Position numbers and translations under genes: made by a program. A stretch of DNA of 64,000 nt from Glandiceps talaboti (Eukaryota > Hemichordata > Enteropneusta > Spengelidae): positions 1 through 64,000 of the forward strand of contig NC_135565.1 in the NCBI RefSeq assembly GCF_964340395.1, given 5' to 3'. The notes under the pieces are model-generated. The model did not search any database and was not told the DNA's origin. It saw only the letters and a program-made list of their open reading frames with translations. This document shows, piece after piece, positions 32,294-44,542 of this stretch. The number at the start of each line of letters is the position of its first letter. Positions within the stretch are counted from its first letter, which is position 1.

Positions 32294-33934
32294 TTAAAGG
32301 CAAGCTGTATTGGCAGCTTTACAGTTCACATTTAGTAGGAATTTGCAGAACTTTATGTGTAGTTTTTCCATGGGAGTTGAAAATTTCATTAGGTTTTGAG
32401 ACTGGTTAATGTTTTCATGTGACCAAACCTCACTACAGTATAGCAGAATGGGCTTCATCACTGCATCAAATAATTTAAGATGTAATTTGATGGGGATAGT
32501 TGTTTCTAAAAACAGGTCTTGTTTTAATTTAAACAGTGCCTGCAGTGCTCTATATCTTAGGTCATCTTGTGCCCTGTGTAGTTTCCCTGAGGTGCTCAGT
32601 TTTATTCCAAGGTATGTGTAGGAGGGAACGCAGTCTAGTACTTGCTTGTTTACTAGTATGTAGAATTTAAATTTCTTCAAACATTTTCCTGACTTATTGA
32701 AAATCATGATCTTTGATTTGGCAATATTTATATCTAAGTGCCATCTTTCACAGAAGATTTCGACTGCGTTGAGGGCATTTTGTAGACCAGTATTTGATTC
32801 CAATAGTAACACTAAATCGTCAGCATATAGTAAGCAAGACAGCCTGCTAGTTAGGAGAGTTGGTGGGTCATTGTTTGACATATCAATTTGTCTTTTTATA
32901 TCATTTACATAGATATTAAATAGTAGGGGGCTGAGGCCATCCCCTTGTCTAATACCTCTCTGTATTGGAAATTGGCGGGTCAGACCATTTTTTGTCTTAA
33001 CACATCCAGTTGCGTTTGAATAGATAGCTTGGATTACTTTATAGAAACGTCCTGTGATGCCATTGAGTACCAATTTGTGGAAAAGCCCTTCATGCCAAAT
33101 TGAGTCAAAGGCTTTTTTCAGGTCTATAAAGCAAGCAAAAATGTATTTATCTTTACTTCGGTATTTTGTAATTAACTGGTTTAGTACGAATATGTGATCA
33201 CTAGTACTGAATTTCGGTAAAAAGCCAACCTGTTCTTTAATTATAATCTCATTTTTGTCATTAAATTCAACCAGTCTCTGTTTCAGGACTGAAGTGAATA
33301 ATTTACTCAAACAATTTAAAAGTGTGATGCCACGATAGTTACTGGGGTCTGTCTTGTCCCCTTTTTTGTAGATAGGTGTAATTATACCCATATTCCAGCA
33401 TCTAGGAAAGTGGCCTCTTTCGAGAATTAGATTGAACAGTTTTTGAATGTGTGTAATGAGAACGTTTCTACTGGCTGTGATCATTTCATTGGTTATGTTA
33501 TCTATTGCGGGTGATTTTTTGTGCTTGAGTGTACTTATTGTTTTTTGAATTTCAAGCTCAGAGATTGGCTTATCTAATTCTATGGAATCAACAATTTTTT
33601 CTAGCCTGTTATTTTTACTAACATAGGTGGTATCTGAAGTAAGTTTTACCTTGTTTGAACTGAGACTTTTGAAATGCTCAAACAGTTTTTCTTTCTCAAC
33701 AATTTCTCCATTACATGTCTTACCCTCTTGTGGCACTCTTAAGTTCTTAATAAGTTTCCAGTACTCATCGGGATGTGAATCACTCAGGTTTTCTAGTTTA
33801 GACAATATTTCATTTTTAAATTCTCGTTTCTTTTTTTTCACGGCCTTCTTGTAGTTTTTCTTTTGTTCATAACAACTATTTCTCAGTTGATGGTTAAATG
33901 GGTCTGTGCTCAGTTTAGTGGAAAGATTGTGTAT
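32294..33934 (-). pseudogene. LINE ORF2, reverse transcriptase domain
   Basis: More than 500 residues with the RT fingers and palm in order: PSNYRGITLLNCLSKLF, FIDLKKAFDSIWH (motif A, first catalytic Asp), IRQGDGLSPLLFNIYVND (motif B), CLLYADDLVLLL (YADD catalytic box, about residue 340), then YTYLGIKLS and KPILLYCSEVW. It is in the same frame as the upstream fragment ending at 33935, separated by a single TAG. The RT domain is intact by inspection but ORF2 as a whole is not. Confidence 0.88.
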
Positions 33935-35119
33935 CTACTTTTTCATACAAGAAAGGTTTTTTGTGTACCATGTTTGCTTTCTGGTTTTCTTTTTCTTTTT
34001 TCTTTTTTTAAAGAAGTGTTTTTTTAGGCTTTTACCAGCTGCCTCGTGATAGATGTCTGATAACATAATGCCAGCCTGATCAACTGACTTTTTAGAATTA
34101 TCAAAATGTTCTCTCTCAAAGTTCTTAGCCAGTACTATTACCTCCTGGCTCTGTAATTCGTTGTAGAAATAATATTTTGAGTTTGTATCCCATATGTATG
34201 AAAATTTGGATTGACAATAGTTATTCAAGTCATCTGCTGTAGAATTAGGTGTAACTTTATCATCTTGTAGTATGTTAGTCTGCAATGTAAATAACATTTG
34301 GCAATGATCAGATAAAACCAGGTTCAATGGCTGAACACTAAAAACACCAATCCTATTGAACAGACTATGACTAACAATGGTATAATCTACTGTACTACTC
34401 CCTTTTGTTTGGTGACATGTAAATTTACCCATAGAGTCACCGGGGCAACGGCCAATTAGAATTACAATTTCTGAGGAGATACATAGATCAAGAAGTAATT
34501 CACCATAATGGTTTTTTTTTGTAATGTCTTGTGACTGTCTTGGTTTAAAGTCTATGCTGATGAGTAGTAGTTCAGGTTTGGATGAATCACCGTATCATTA
34601 TCCATTTTAGTACGGGCATTGAAATCACCTGTCAGGATGATCTGTCCTAACTTAGAATATTTTATAACATCTTTTTCTAATAGCTGATACAAATTTGTGT
34701 CTTTCCATTTGAAGATACTGGAGCCTTGAGGACTCATATACAGACTACAAACAAAAATATTTTCGTCTAGATCAAACATGTTTTTATCAAGACGGGTCCA
34801 AATAAAGTCCTCACAGCTGCTTTCCATTTGCCTTATACCATGTTTATATAAATATTATGCTTTTGTAATAGAATGCCACTCCACCAGAGTGTGCACAAGC
34901 GTTTTTATGTTTTTTCTTTCTATATGAATGAAAGTAGCTGTAGTTAGGGATTTCTATCTCAGAGTCAATGTTTGTTTTTGTTTCAACAAGACTGATGAAA
35001 TCAAAATTGTTCACAATGTTTAGGAAGTTTTTATCCTTAACTTTGCGTTCAAAGCTACCATATATATTCCATGTAGAAAACTTCAGCGTGGTTTTACCAG
35101 CTGGTTGTATGTTCCTCAT
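33935..35119 (-). pseudogene. LINE ORF2, fragmented APE-type endonuclease
   Basis: Three frames carry successive parts. 35119-34844 has KFSTWNIYG and FISLVETKTN (catalytic Glu). 34827-34552 has ILTGDFNART (catalytic Asp and Asn). 34432-33935 has STVDYTIVS and VLSDHCQ (terminal SDH). These are the apurinic-endonuclease motifs that nick target DNA. Breaks lie near 34840, in an A/T homopolymer near 34511-34519, and at the TAG at 33935-33937. The order matches CR1, jockey and related LINEs. Confidence 0.82.
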
Positions 35120-35406
35120 ACTAACAGTTTACAGATGAGAATAAACACAAAGGCGCAGAAAAACAAACAAAACACAACCAACAAAACAAATATAAAAACA
35201 GATAGAGAATTAGGTATTTAAATAACCAATTAATCTCGCGAATGTTGATACGTGTGTACTCAACTACTGTACCCTCACTAGGCAGTGTTGTCTCTTATTT
35301 CTTTTGATCCAATAAAAGGTTCAAGTTCATATTGCGATTTGTCACATTACACCTGTAGTGTTCATCCTTACTTGGTTGTTTTTTAACCTACATACCTGTT
35401 TAGTTA

Positions 35407-37851
35407 TCAGTTCAATAGATTCACTATTCCGGATAATAGATCTGTGAAAAGTGTATTGTTTTTAACAGTGTTATAGTTCTGGCGGCTTTTACTGGAGAGT
35501 TTATTTCCATTGGCTCGCGTCTTCTCTCCTCCACTGGGTACTGCAGAGTTTTCTGAGGTGTAGCTGTTGAAGATGTTTCTGTTCTTCATCTCTGCAACAA
35601 TAGCTCTGTATATATACCGCTTCTTATTAGCCACTAGTGTTGCTGTTCCTCTGGCATTGGGATGGATACTGTCCTCGTAGAGATATGTCTTTACATTGTT
35701 GACCTCATCTCTAAAGTTTGTGTGTATATAGTATACATTAGGTACTGATTCACCAATCATTTGTAGACTGGCATTGAATCTCACCATGTCATGGTTAAAA
35801 GTTCGGCTGTTTCGTCTTGGTAATACACTCAAGATGAATATCTTACTCTGTGGGTATATATTACGTGTTGTGTCTAGAAGGTCTTCGTACCTATGTCGGC
35901 ATGTAGTTAGCGATAAATTACTGTCAATGTCATTTGACCCAATGTGGAACACGATATTCTTTGGGTCTTTGAACTTTGACCTATTCATGTAGTTTTTCAC
36001 ATCATTTATGCCCTTTCCATGTAGAGAGGCAACAAATGTTCTTCTAGTACTTGAGAACTTTTGGGGATCTATGTATTTAATGGTTGAGTCCCCAACAATC
36101 ACTGTGTTGTAGCTGCCTTTGCCGTGGCTAGTAGGTTGTGATACATGCTCTTCCTCTTCAATCCTGCTTGCTGGGTAAGCTGATGCTCCAGGGTTTGGCA
36201 TCTTGGTTGACGACATCTTTGCCATCTGCTTTGGTGGTGAGGTTGAACCAGTTTCACCAGTCCATGGCACCTTCCTCTCTGGACTATCTCCCAGAACTCT
36301 GTAGTAGTTTCGTACTGATACATTTGCTGTGTATTCTACATCCTCTATCTGTGTATCAGTAGCTGTTTCTTCATAAACGTCCTTCTGTCTAGTAGTACTC
36401 AGATTTTCTTGCTCTTGTGCTTGTTCTGTTTGTGTTAATATATCACAAGTAGCAGGTTTTACTGTTTCTGGTATTTCTCTTTGCAAATCTTTTAGAATCT
36501 CAAGAATTTTGGTTTGTGATTCCTGAACTTTCATAACACTCTTCTTTATGTTCACTATTTCCTTACTTGAGTTCTGTAGTGCTGTGTTGAACTTGTTTAT
36601 TGATGCATTAATTTCTGTAAGGTCCCTTTGACATCCTGCAGTTAACTTGTCTTGGGTGTCAAATTTTGCCTTTATGTCTAGCTTATCTTGATGTATTGTG
36701 TCTAATTTATCTGCGAGAATAACATAGTTATTTTCAATGTCTTTAATTGTCTCTGTAAAGTTTGATTCTCTCTGCTGTATGATATTTCTGGCTTTGTTTA
36801 ACAATGTCAATTTAGAGGGGGTTCTATTTGGAGTCTTGAAAATCGAGGGTTCATTTGGACTAATCGGCTTTGATTCTATGATCAATGGTGGGGACTTTGT
36901 GTTGTTGCCTTGATACTGTTGTGACTTTGCTGGTGGAATCTGTGTAACTGTATCACTGTCATCACCTGGTTCTATGGTTGACTGTACTGATTTATCCATG
37001 TCGTTAAAATTCGGGTCGAACACCGTCGAAGATGACTTCGTAGAGTTACTGGGCAGCGATACGGGTGATGGTGTCTCAAAAGCTAGTTTCAGGGGTGTAC
37101 TAGTGTCAACTACTCCTCTTGCTGCATGGTTTCGAGGCTTACCTATACGTTCCAGTTCCCGTATGTCGCCGCCATCTTGGACACATGTGTGTGGTGTTTG
37201 TAGTATAACCTCTTCGATGCCCTGTTTTGGTAGTTCACCATCCACCTCGGCGTTATTCTTTTCCTTCAATCTTGCCTCTTGAACTTTAGACTTGAGGTTA
37301 TGATATTCGAGTTTGGCCCATTCTTGTATATATCTTCCCTGAATAAATATTACACCCGTCGTAATGTAGAAAGAGACTGTCACTTGCTTACTGTCCTCTG
37401 TGGCGTTGACATGAATGTCGGACCATTTCATTTGTACCCCACGCGGTATATCACACCACTGCACGGTTATTTCATTGTTTTTCTGGAATTGTTTGTTATA
37501 CTTCAGTTTCACTTCTTCTATCCAAGAGTTGATTCTATCCGTGGTAGTCCGATAACAAATGTCGTTTACTTCTTGTTGTTGACCTTTTGACCTCCAGTGT
37601 GTAACTGTGTCAGTCTCGTCCGGAGGTAAGTCTTTAGCTTTTCGTTGGGTGTTTTGCAAAACTGAATAAGCTTCGTTAGGTTCGGAGTCTCCTATTTGGT
37701 CCAGTTCTTGCATGAAGTCGAAATTCTTTGTGGCCCGAGTAATGCGTCTTGGCCTTGGCTGTTCAGTCTCGTTCTGGGGTTCTTTGCTTGCCATGGCGGC
37801 CATGGTTGATAGTATCTGCCCAATGTCTTCGTGACTTGCACTCATGAACAC
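35407..37851 (-). CDS. LINE ORF1 protein with coiled coil and SGNH-hydrolase (esterase) domain
   Basis: An uninterrupted 814-residue frame. The N-terminal 110 residues are charged and low complexity. A long coiled coil spans about residues 340-460 (for example NIIQQRESNFTETIKDIEN). The C-terminal domain carries SGNH blocks: VGDSTIKYI (block I, about 587), HIGSNDID (block III, about 637) and DSIHPN (block V, Asp-x-x-His, about 726). CR1-group ORF1 proteins are known to carry such esterase domains, thought to act on lipids or aid RNP handling. It remains open although ORF2 has decayed. Confidence 0.88.
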   Translation of the reverse strand: MFMSASHEDIGQILSTMAAMASKEPQNETEQPRPRRITRATKNFDFMQELDQIGDSEPNEAYSVLQNTQRKAKDLPPDETDTVTHWRSKGQQQEVNDICYRTTTDRINSWIEEVKLKYNKQFQKNNEITVQWCDIPRGVQMKWSDIHVNATEDSKQVTVSFYITTGVIFIQGRYIQEWAKLEYHNLKSKVQEARLKEKNNAEVDGELPKQGIEEVILQTPHTCVQDGGDIRELERIGKPRNHAARGVVDTSTPLKLAFETPSPVSLPSNSTKSSSTVFDPNFNDMDKSVQSTIEPGDDSDTVTQIPPAKSQQYQGNNTKSPPLIIESKPISPNEPSIFKTPNRTPSKLTLLNKARNIIQQRESNFTETIKDIENNYVILADKLDTIHQDKLDIKAKFDTQDKLTAGCQRDLTEINASINKFNTALQNSSKEIVNIKKSVMKVQESQTKILEILKDLQREIPETVKPATCDILTQTEQAQEQENLSTTRQKDVYEETATDTQIEDVEYTANVSVRNYYRVLGDSPERKVPWTGETGSTSPPKQMAKMSSTKMPNPGASAYPASRIEEEEHVSQPTSHGKGSYNTVIVGDSTIKYIDPQKFSSTRRTFVASLHGKGINDVKNYMNRSKFKDPKNIVFHIGSNDIDSNLSLTTCRHRYEDLLDTTRNIYPQSKIFILSVLPRRNSRTFNHDMVRFNASLQMIGESVPNVYYIHTNFRDEVNNVKTYLYEDSIHPNARGTATLVANKKRYIYRAIVAEMKNRNIFNSYTSENSAVPSGGEKTRANGNKLSSKSRQNYNTVKNNTLFTDLLSGIVNLLN

Positions 37852-38020
37852 CTCAGGCGCTGAACCTTGGCAGGTTATAAAAAGCAGTTGAGCGAGTTCC
37901 AGATGACTTTAAGATAGTGTGTACACAGTTTTTGAGCCTAGTTCGGCAACAGGAGTCGAGAAATTTTCTACTCGATACGGAGCGATGCTAACACGTGTAT
38001 CACCATCACTTCAGTATGCT

Positions 38021-38664
38021 AATCCATAGTAGATAGTAGATAGTAGATAGCTACTCCTACTTTATTGACATCCAACAAAAAACTACAGATCACACAGAAA
38101 TGAAGATTTTCCTACATTCCATACATATTTGCTTGAATTTGATATTGACCTTCATTTGATTGGTCAATTAGGAAAATATGGGATTGGTTAGTAGAGATTG
38201 TTTAGACTTGAGATTAACTAATTTGACGTAACCTGATTGGTTATGTAAATACAGAATTAATTAAAAAAATGAAAATGGTGTATTTCTCAAGGTCTCAAAG
38301 CTCTACTGGCAACTCACTGAATACATACGGTTTCAGTCAAAAGGTAATCACATCGCATTTTGAGGCTTTACATGTATAGTGTTAAAGGAATTTTGACAAT
38401 GCTTCTCCTGCTGTTGCTTCTAGATAGTATATGTGGTGTCCATCGATTTTAGTCTATTAAAGGACGTTGTTTTCATATTTTATTTCTTACTACAGATATT
38501 TCAGACGGATTATGCACGAGAAATCATTCATCTTTCTGATTAGTTACATTTCTTTAATTTTTGTTGGGAACTTTTGTGTGGGAATGAGTGCCAACCCTTT
38601 ACCAAGTGATTTTATTTTATATTAAAGCTATTTCATTATTTGTAAGACGACATGTTATTGACAA
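38021..38664. other. Intron 1 sequence, nothing recognised
   Basis: AT-rich DNA between two LINE copies. It begins with a short TAGATAG repeat near 38030-38050. No gene-like frame, no inverted repeats of note. Confidence 0.5.
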
Positions 38665-39165
38665 TTTGAATATTCATGGTACAGATGAAGTTAATTGTCA
38701 ATATTTTCAAATTCCTGGTTATTCATTTTTCACATCGACTGTCTTTGCAAACAAATACTGAACACCTCGTAAAGAAAGCACAGCAGCGTCTTTATTTTCT
38801 GAGACGTTTAAAGAAATTTGAAATGAGTCGTGGTTGTATTTTAGTCATTTCTATACCGCACTGTCATAGAGAGTCTGGTTTAACAACATCACCTACAATG
38901 AGTTGTTGCACTTGAGAGAGTCGTCCGGACAGCACAGAGAATCATCGGTACAGAATCACCATTCTTACAATCAATATATCAAGTGATTCCAGATCCATTC
39001 GCGAAGCTACATCCATCATTAAGGATTCCAGTCATTAAGCACATACACTTTCTGAACTGTTACCCTCGGGTAGGCGGTACAGGAGTATCAAAATGAAATC
39101 AGAACGTTTTAGAAAGAGCTTTTATCAATCTGCGATTCGCATTTTAAACCAGTCCTAGGATATTT
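38665..39165 (+). pseudogene. LINE relic, C-terminal end of a reverse transcriptase
   Basis: The plus-strand translation in shifting frames resembles the end of CR1/Rex-type reverse transcriptases: NTEHLVKKAQQRLYFLRRLK, then in another frame a VVRTAQRIIG-type segment near 38930-38955, and finally a TLLPSG-R-YRSIK-like end near 39055-39090. Several frameshifts and stops show it is old. It lies in sense orientation to the DUF885 gene. Confidence 0.65.
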
Positions 39166-41254
39166 TACCATTTGTTTATAACCCAGACTTAATTCAGAAA
39201 AGTCACAAATCTGAATGTCAATATCGCGTCCGAGGTGCTAGATGCTAGATGTGGACCCAGGTTGTGTTGTTGACCTTCGTCAAAGTGCATCAAGCATGTA
39301 AGAGTTGCATTCATAATACACTACAGTGTAGGCCTATTGCAATTCCGGGAACATGATGTAGGCTACCAAGTCATGTCAAAACACACTCCAGTACATGCAG
39401 ATCACAGTCACAGCACGTGAATTTATGAGTATTTACTTTTAGGTAGAAAGTGACAGAACAGTGATGTGCAACATGACGAACCTGACATGATATTATACGA
39501 TCATTTGCGTTGGTGCATTGCCGCCCACAATACTATATAGATGACACATCGAAATGTATGTACAAGATACACATGGATAATATATAATACTGCATGTAAA
39601 CTCTATCGCTGTCGCTAAAACATTCTTTTTGAATGTGCCACTTTGCTTAGAAAGCACTGGAGTAAATTGAATACTGCGGAACATCATCATTGCCGGAACC
39701 ATCCGTCGAACTTTCACTTGTACCGTCCGGTTCAAAGGAACACTGTCAAAGATGAAAGATAGGCTGTGATCCTCTTCACTTGAACAATCTGACAAACATT
39801 AGCCGTCCCGTTCAAAAGATACAGTTTCTAGAACTTGTTGTTGTGACTGAGCCTCCATAGTAATGCATGTTAGGAAGGTGAAGTTCAAGGTTATTTGTTC
39901 CTACTATGATGACATAACAGGAATGCTTTCATATGCAAATATAAATACTCGCTCAACAGAGGGTGTCATGAATGTGGAAGCAGCATAATTTCTAATGAGA
40001 TTTTCACTATTCTTGGTCACTTTTTTCTCCTCAACGCTATAGAAATGTGTTAAGTGGCTATTTTTTATTGATTTGATGAAAAGTGAAAAATAGAATTGCA
40101 GTGGCCCTTTAACTTTACATGCACCATATTTAAGTTGGGTCAGTTGTCATAGCAACAAAGTCCTAAGCATATGAAAGTTATAATGTCTTGACAAGTAAGT
40201 CTTTATTTATTCAGGCCCTAAGGGGTCCTATATAGGGCCACCTATAGGAAGTAAAGGGTTAATGAGCAATTTATGTAATGAATGGTTTTCGGTAATTACT
40301 CTATATCTCAAGAATGCAAGCTTCAAATTCAATATAATTTAATACATACGTTTGCGATACCAAAGCGCACTTGTCCTGAAAATATTATTGATGTTGCTTT
40401 TAGTTTTAATAAGTTATTGGCATATTTTTGTAGGCCACTAAAAAGGAAAAAATAGTTTCTCATCAGGAAATGTTGTCTAAAGTGGTGCGACGATGTGATT
40501 ATTTTTTTTTACATTCTCAACAAATGTTAATCAGTCTACTTATCATTGCAGTTACTGTTCTTTTTATTTAGTACTTTACAGCAGGTGTGTATGTGGGGCA
40601 GATGTCATAGGCTAGTTCATGATTAGTTTTGCAGTTGTCTTCACTGGTGGCAATTAATGTAGGGAGAGTTACTTTTGAAGTTTTGTGTTTTCCGTTTCAT
40701 CTGCAGACTGAATTGGTTGGACAAACATGAAAAAAAATTAACACGGGAAGGGGGGTACTTAAGTGATGGGTGCTGACCAGAAACAATTTTTTGTTGGCCT
40801 TTAAAACTCTTTCTACGGTGAATGCTATGCTACAATGTTCTATAAAGCTTCACATTACATGTTGTGGTCGGCCAGGAGATCACTAACAGCAATGGGCAAA
40901 TAGCAATCAGTGAGAAAAAATAACTTATTACATATGTTCTGTTGTATTCCAACAATTGTCTCTAGGAACGACAGTCTCAAAACTTTGCCCTTACGGAAGG
41001 CATTCAGTTTAAATCTTTTTACTCTCTGTATTACCCTGTGCAAAAACCAAATAGAAAATTGTGGCAACAAAAGTAGGTGTTCAACATAGGCATAAAAATA
41101 ATCCACATATCTCAATGAAGGAAAGAAAAAAATCACAGATTAGATTCCGTGCATAAATCATGAAATTGCAAGACTACCCTTACAGAAGGCATTCAGTTTA
41201 AATCTGGTTAACCACTAGTCCGGGACTTGAGACCACTGTAATTTTTAATCCCTG
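39166..41254. other. Intron 1 sequence with dispersed repeat motifs, no gene
   Basis: No credible coding region. GGCATTCAGTTTAAATC occurs at about 40999 and 41188 and again at about 46621, marking a dispersed repeat. A segment near 40290-40350 (TATATCTCAAGAATGCAAGC then TTCAATATAATTT) resembles the tandem block at 46200-46560. The 93-residue minus-strand frame at 40855-41136 overlaps these repeats and looks accidental. Confidence 0.45.
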
Positions 41255-41668
41255 GGAACTAGACTAAACTAACTATATACATGGACATTGAATATCCAAT
41301 ATCTAGACACAGGCTAGGTCAGGCACTTTCAGTCACAGTGTTTGCCATATATTATTTCAAAGTGTATCTCACCCTAGATTGGTTATGTTTTGTGAGGAAT
41401 TCAGCATTCAGGTCAATGGAGGCATAGATTTTAGAGTCAGTCCATTCAGTAAATTCTAAGGTATTTAATTCATTATGTGTTACAAGTTTTTATACCACAA
41501 GATGACACAATACAACTCATGGCGTGCAATATTGAGAAGTAACAAAACTGTTGCTCAAAGGTGGCCATATAGTGCAGTGTTGTGATGCCATACAATGTAT
41601 AGTGCAGTGTTGTGACGCCATATAGTGCAGTGTTGTGATGCCTTGTCATATATTGGATATATCAAGAG
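41255..41668. repeat. Older dispersed repeat, part split by copy B
   Basis: Reverse complement of about 27730-28110. Its remainder is at 45892-45950, beyond the inserted transposon. Near 41565-41645 the unit ATAGTGCAGTGTTGTGA is tandemly repeated three times. Confidence 0.8.
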
Positions 41669-42247
41669 ACAAGCGACCTATCGGTCAGAATAGCTCTGCT
41701 GGTTTTTTTTTATTTTATTTTTTATTTTGGTGACATGTAGAAGTGGTTCAGTCCTTCAGCTCTTTACTATGCAGTTTTGTTTTAGCGATGCAATAAAGTG
41801 GTTAGTGGTTTCATATGATGTCTCACTATAAAACACATTTTACACAGAAGTTGGTAATGTATTGTACTTTTATACCATAGTCACCATTTTATAACAAAAA
41901 TCTACTGTTATGAAAAATTGCACAAAATCTCAGGGAAAAAATGACTGGGAAATGCACACAAGAAAAAGAAGAAAAAAAGAGGATTTTGAGGTTGGCTATA
42001 AATAATTCCAGTGTCTTACAGCTTTAACCCTGGAAAATTTTAATGATGAATGAAATAAACTAGGGATCTAAAATAATTTTGAGGCAATTTGAATTTCAAT
42101 TTTCTAACAAATTTACCAAGTCAACAACATTCAACTTGTACTAGTTGTAGTAGATATATATATATAGGGAAGAAATATATTAATCGCCATCTTAGTTTCC
42201 GTACGGCGACAATCCCCAAGTACCCGAAAGAGAGTCATTCTCAGCCA

Positions 42248-44542
42248 ACAGGGTTCGACACTGGAGTAAAAGTCACTATCCCACAGGACTAGTAGAATTG
42301 ATAATGTAGTAGTCCTGCAAAAAATTTGGTGGTCCTATCTTTAAGTGCTTTCGCTTGTTCACTTAGGCTCTTCATCTCTCTTAGTTTTTGCTCTACTTCT
42401 AATTCACTTTTCCAAACCCCATATTTATTTCAAACACTGTTGTAATTGAACTGTCTATTTCGTTGTAGTTGTTTGTGCATCATCAACTCCTTACTGTAAT
42501 TTTATTCTCTTTTTTATGTTTTGGAGCTTCTTCTCTTTCTTTTGTTGCTTTCTGTGAGTAGTTTGTCTTAATTGGGGGGGGGGGGGGAGGAGTAATAAGA
42601 TGTTATGTGGTCTTATTTCTAGCTTAAATACTACATAACATTTCTGGTACACATTGATCTAACTATTGCATTTTTAAAAGACAAAAAATTACCTTCCCAT
42701 AGAGCAAGTCTTTATAATAGTGTTGTCCTTAGTGCATATTAGAATGCATTTACAACATAAAAATAAATAAATTTGAAGGTTACCAGCAGTTACAGCAAAA
42801 TTTTGTTACTAATTACATGTACAAGTCACTTCGTCTATTTTCGTGTCTATGTACTTCCGGGTTGACATAAACGTTAAACGTGATACAGTCGGCCCTATAA
42901 TTACTAAGAAATGACAAAACCGTTCGCAAAATAAAGTTCAGGATTTTAATTTTTCAAACTGAATACCAAAACATGAACACGGAACACAGAACACGGAATC
43001 GTGTCAGTGCATGGATGTATTAGTGATGTATCACTAATACATCCATGGTTAGTCCTGCTTCCATGACGGTGCACGAGTCTGTATTACTGACTTGACTCTA
43101 AACACCGTCATGCAAAGAGCAATAGAGTTTGCCTATTACAACACCGCAAGCAAAATGTACCCACGCCAATTGCAAAAGAATAACCTACCGACCGATCAAA
43201 TATTTGCAATCGATCGAATATCTACGCCATTTCCATTCCTCTGACGGTAGTAATCCCTGCTCAGATCACAAAAAGCGTCGAAGTCGGACCTTTTCAAGTG
43301 CGAACTGCAACATTCAACTAACCCTCGTAACACCGCCACATTTGATATCGTTGAGTGAGATGAATAATTACCCAGAGACACTTGCCGACGTACGTAAGGA
43401 GAAGTGATTAAATTTACGATAGAATTTGAAAAGTTCCGATTTTGATAGTTTTGGTCATCAATAGCGGACTTTTGCAGTCAAAATGAGGTAAACCGACTAA
43501 ATAATAGATTTATTGCTAATATTTGACCACTGGGCGATTTTATTCCTTAGTTACCGGCATTTTTTGTAAGTCCGTATTTCACGGCTGGCTCTTCGCAGGA
43601 CGGAGGGGGAGGGACAATTGTCAGAATCGAGTCCCGAATTCCTCCGTATGCAAGCAGGACTAATCCATGGTCAGTGTTACTAAGTAAGTTAGCAGTTTCA
43701 TTGTAGGCTGTAAGTTGTACCGGTAAAAAAAACGATCATCACATCATGTAGGAAGTACAAAAACATAGAACACATTGTTTTCTTGCTGAATAAACTCACT
43801 GAAATAACAACACGGTCAAATTGCGTCTTCGATTTTGACAGCCACCATTGTTATGATTGAGCTTCACTAGTTCCGTTGAACGTGGCCGGGCGAACGCCGA
43901 CATCCAATTTGTACAGCGTTTTTACAAAGGGAGCTCGTCAATAACCTACCGAATAATTAACTCAGAAACGTAGTTTAAATACTAACTGATCTAAGAATTA
44001 CTGTTCAGAAAGACTACGCATCCGTACATAAATACGAATTCATGCGACAAAGATTTCAACTTTACTATTTACTTGTTACAGTGTAGAGGACTTATTATAC
44101 ACATATCATCGTACAACTAATTTTATTGGCTATAATATTAGCTACATTTGAAAGGTCTCACTTGATTGGCTCATCGTTCGCTATTCCCGTTTTCAAGAGA
44201 CACCCCACCAGAATAAAGTGCCACGTAGTACAGCAATGGCGCGAGATCGTCTGTTGGGCGACTTTCCCACCAGGTGTGCTTTTCGAAAACTACACAACAC
44301 ATGCTTTTATGACACGGAATCATAGAAAATCTACCCCGTTTCCAAACTAATCGTAATTTTATCGCGAATAGACAACCCGAGTTGGTCAAAATAGCAAATT
44401 AAAAATCAAATGAATTTTACTATGACCGTGAATTCATCATATAGCCGGTGGTTTGAATTCTGAGCTCCCTGATATACCTATACCAGAAAGTTACTAGACT
44501 CGCGGGATAGCGGACCAGTGTGTACGTGTATGTCGAACCCTT
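42248..44542. mobile_element. 2.3-kb insertion with CAGGGTTCGACA-type ends
   Basis: Absent from the matching position of copy A. The left end CAGGGTTCGACA and the right end read inward as AAGGGTTCGACA are similar inverted ends. GCCA flanks both sides (42244-42247 and 44543-44546) and occurs once in the uninterrupted copy A, suggesting a 4-bp target duplication. Superfamily not assigned. It contains a G run near 42574, a perfect 18-bp palindrome at 43010-43047 and short frames without domains. No transposase recognised. Confidence 0.6.
43010..43047. repeat. Perfect 18-bp-arm palindrome
   Basis: CATGGATGTATTAGTGAT at 43010-43027, spacer GT, then its exact reverse complement at 43030-43047. It lies inside the 2.3-kb insertion. 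Confidence 0.95.

Larger units (their letters stand above)
31379..38020 (-). mobile_element. Near-full-length CR1-like LINE with esterase-type ORF1
   Basis: A minus-strand element of about 6.6 kb: an 814-codon ORF1, then a fragmented ORF2 with APE-type endonuclease, reverse transcriptase and a C-terminal region, ending in an (ATT)n tail (plus-strand AAT at 31379-31435). ORF1 coiled coil plus SGNH hydrolase followed by APE/RT is the layout of CR1-group non-LTR elements. The 5' boundary near 38020 is approximate, close to a TAGATAGTAGATAGTAG repeat. It lies inside intron 1, antisense to the gene. Confidence 0.82.

Noticed and set aside
40855-41136. 93-residue minus-strand frame
   Set aside because: Overlaps a dispersed repeat (GGCATTCAGTTTAAATC) and has no domain features.
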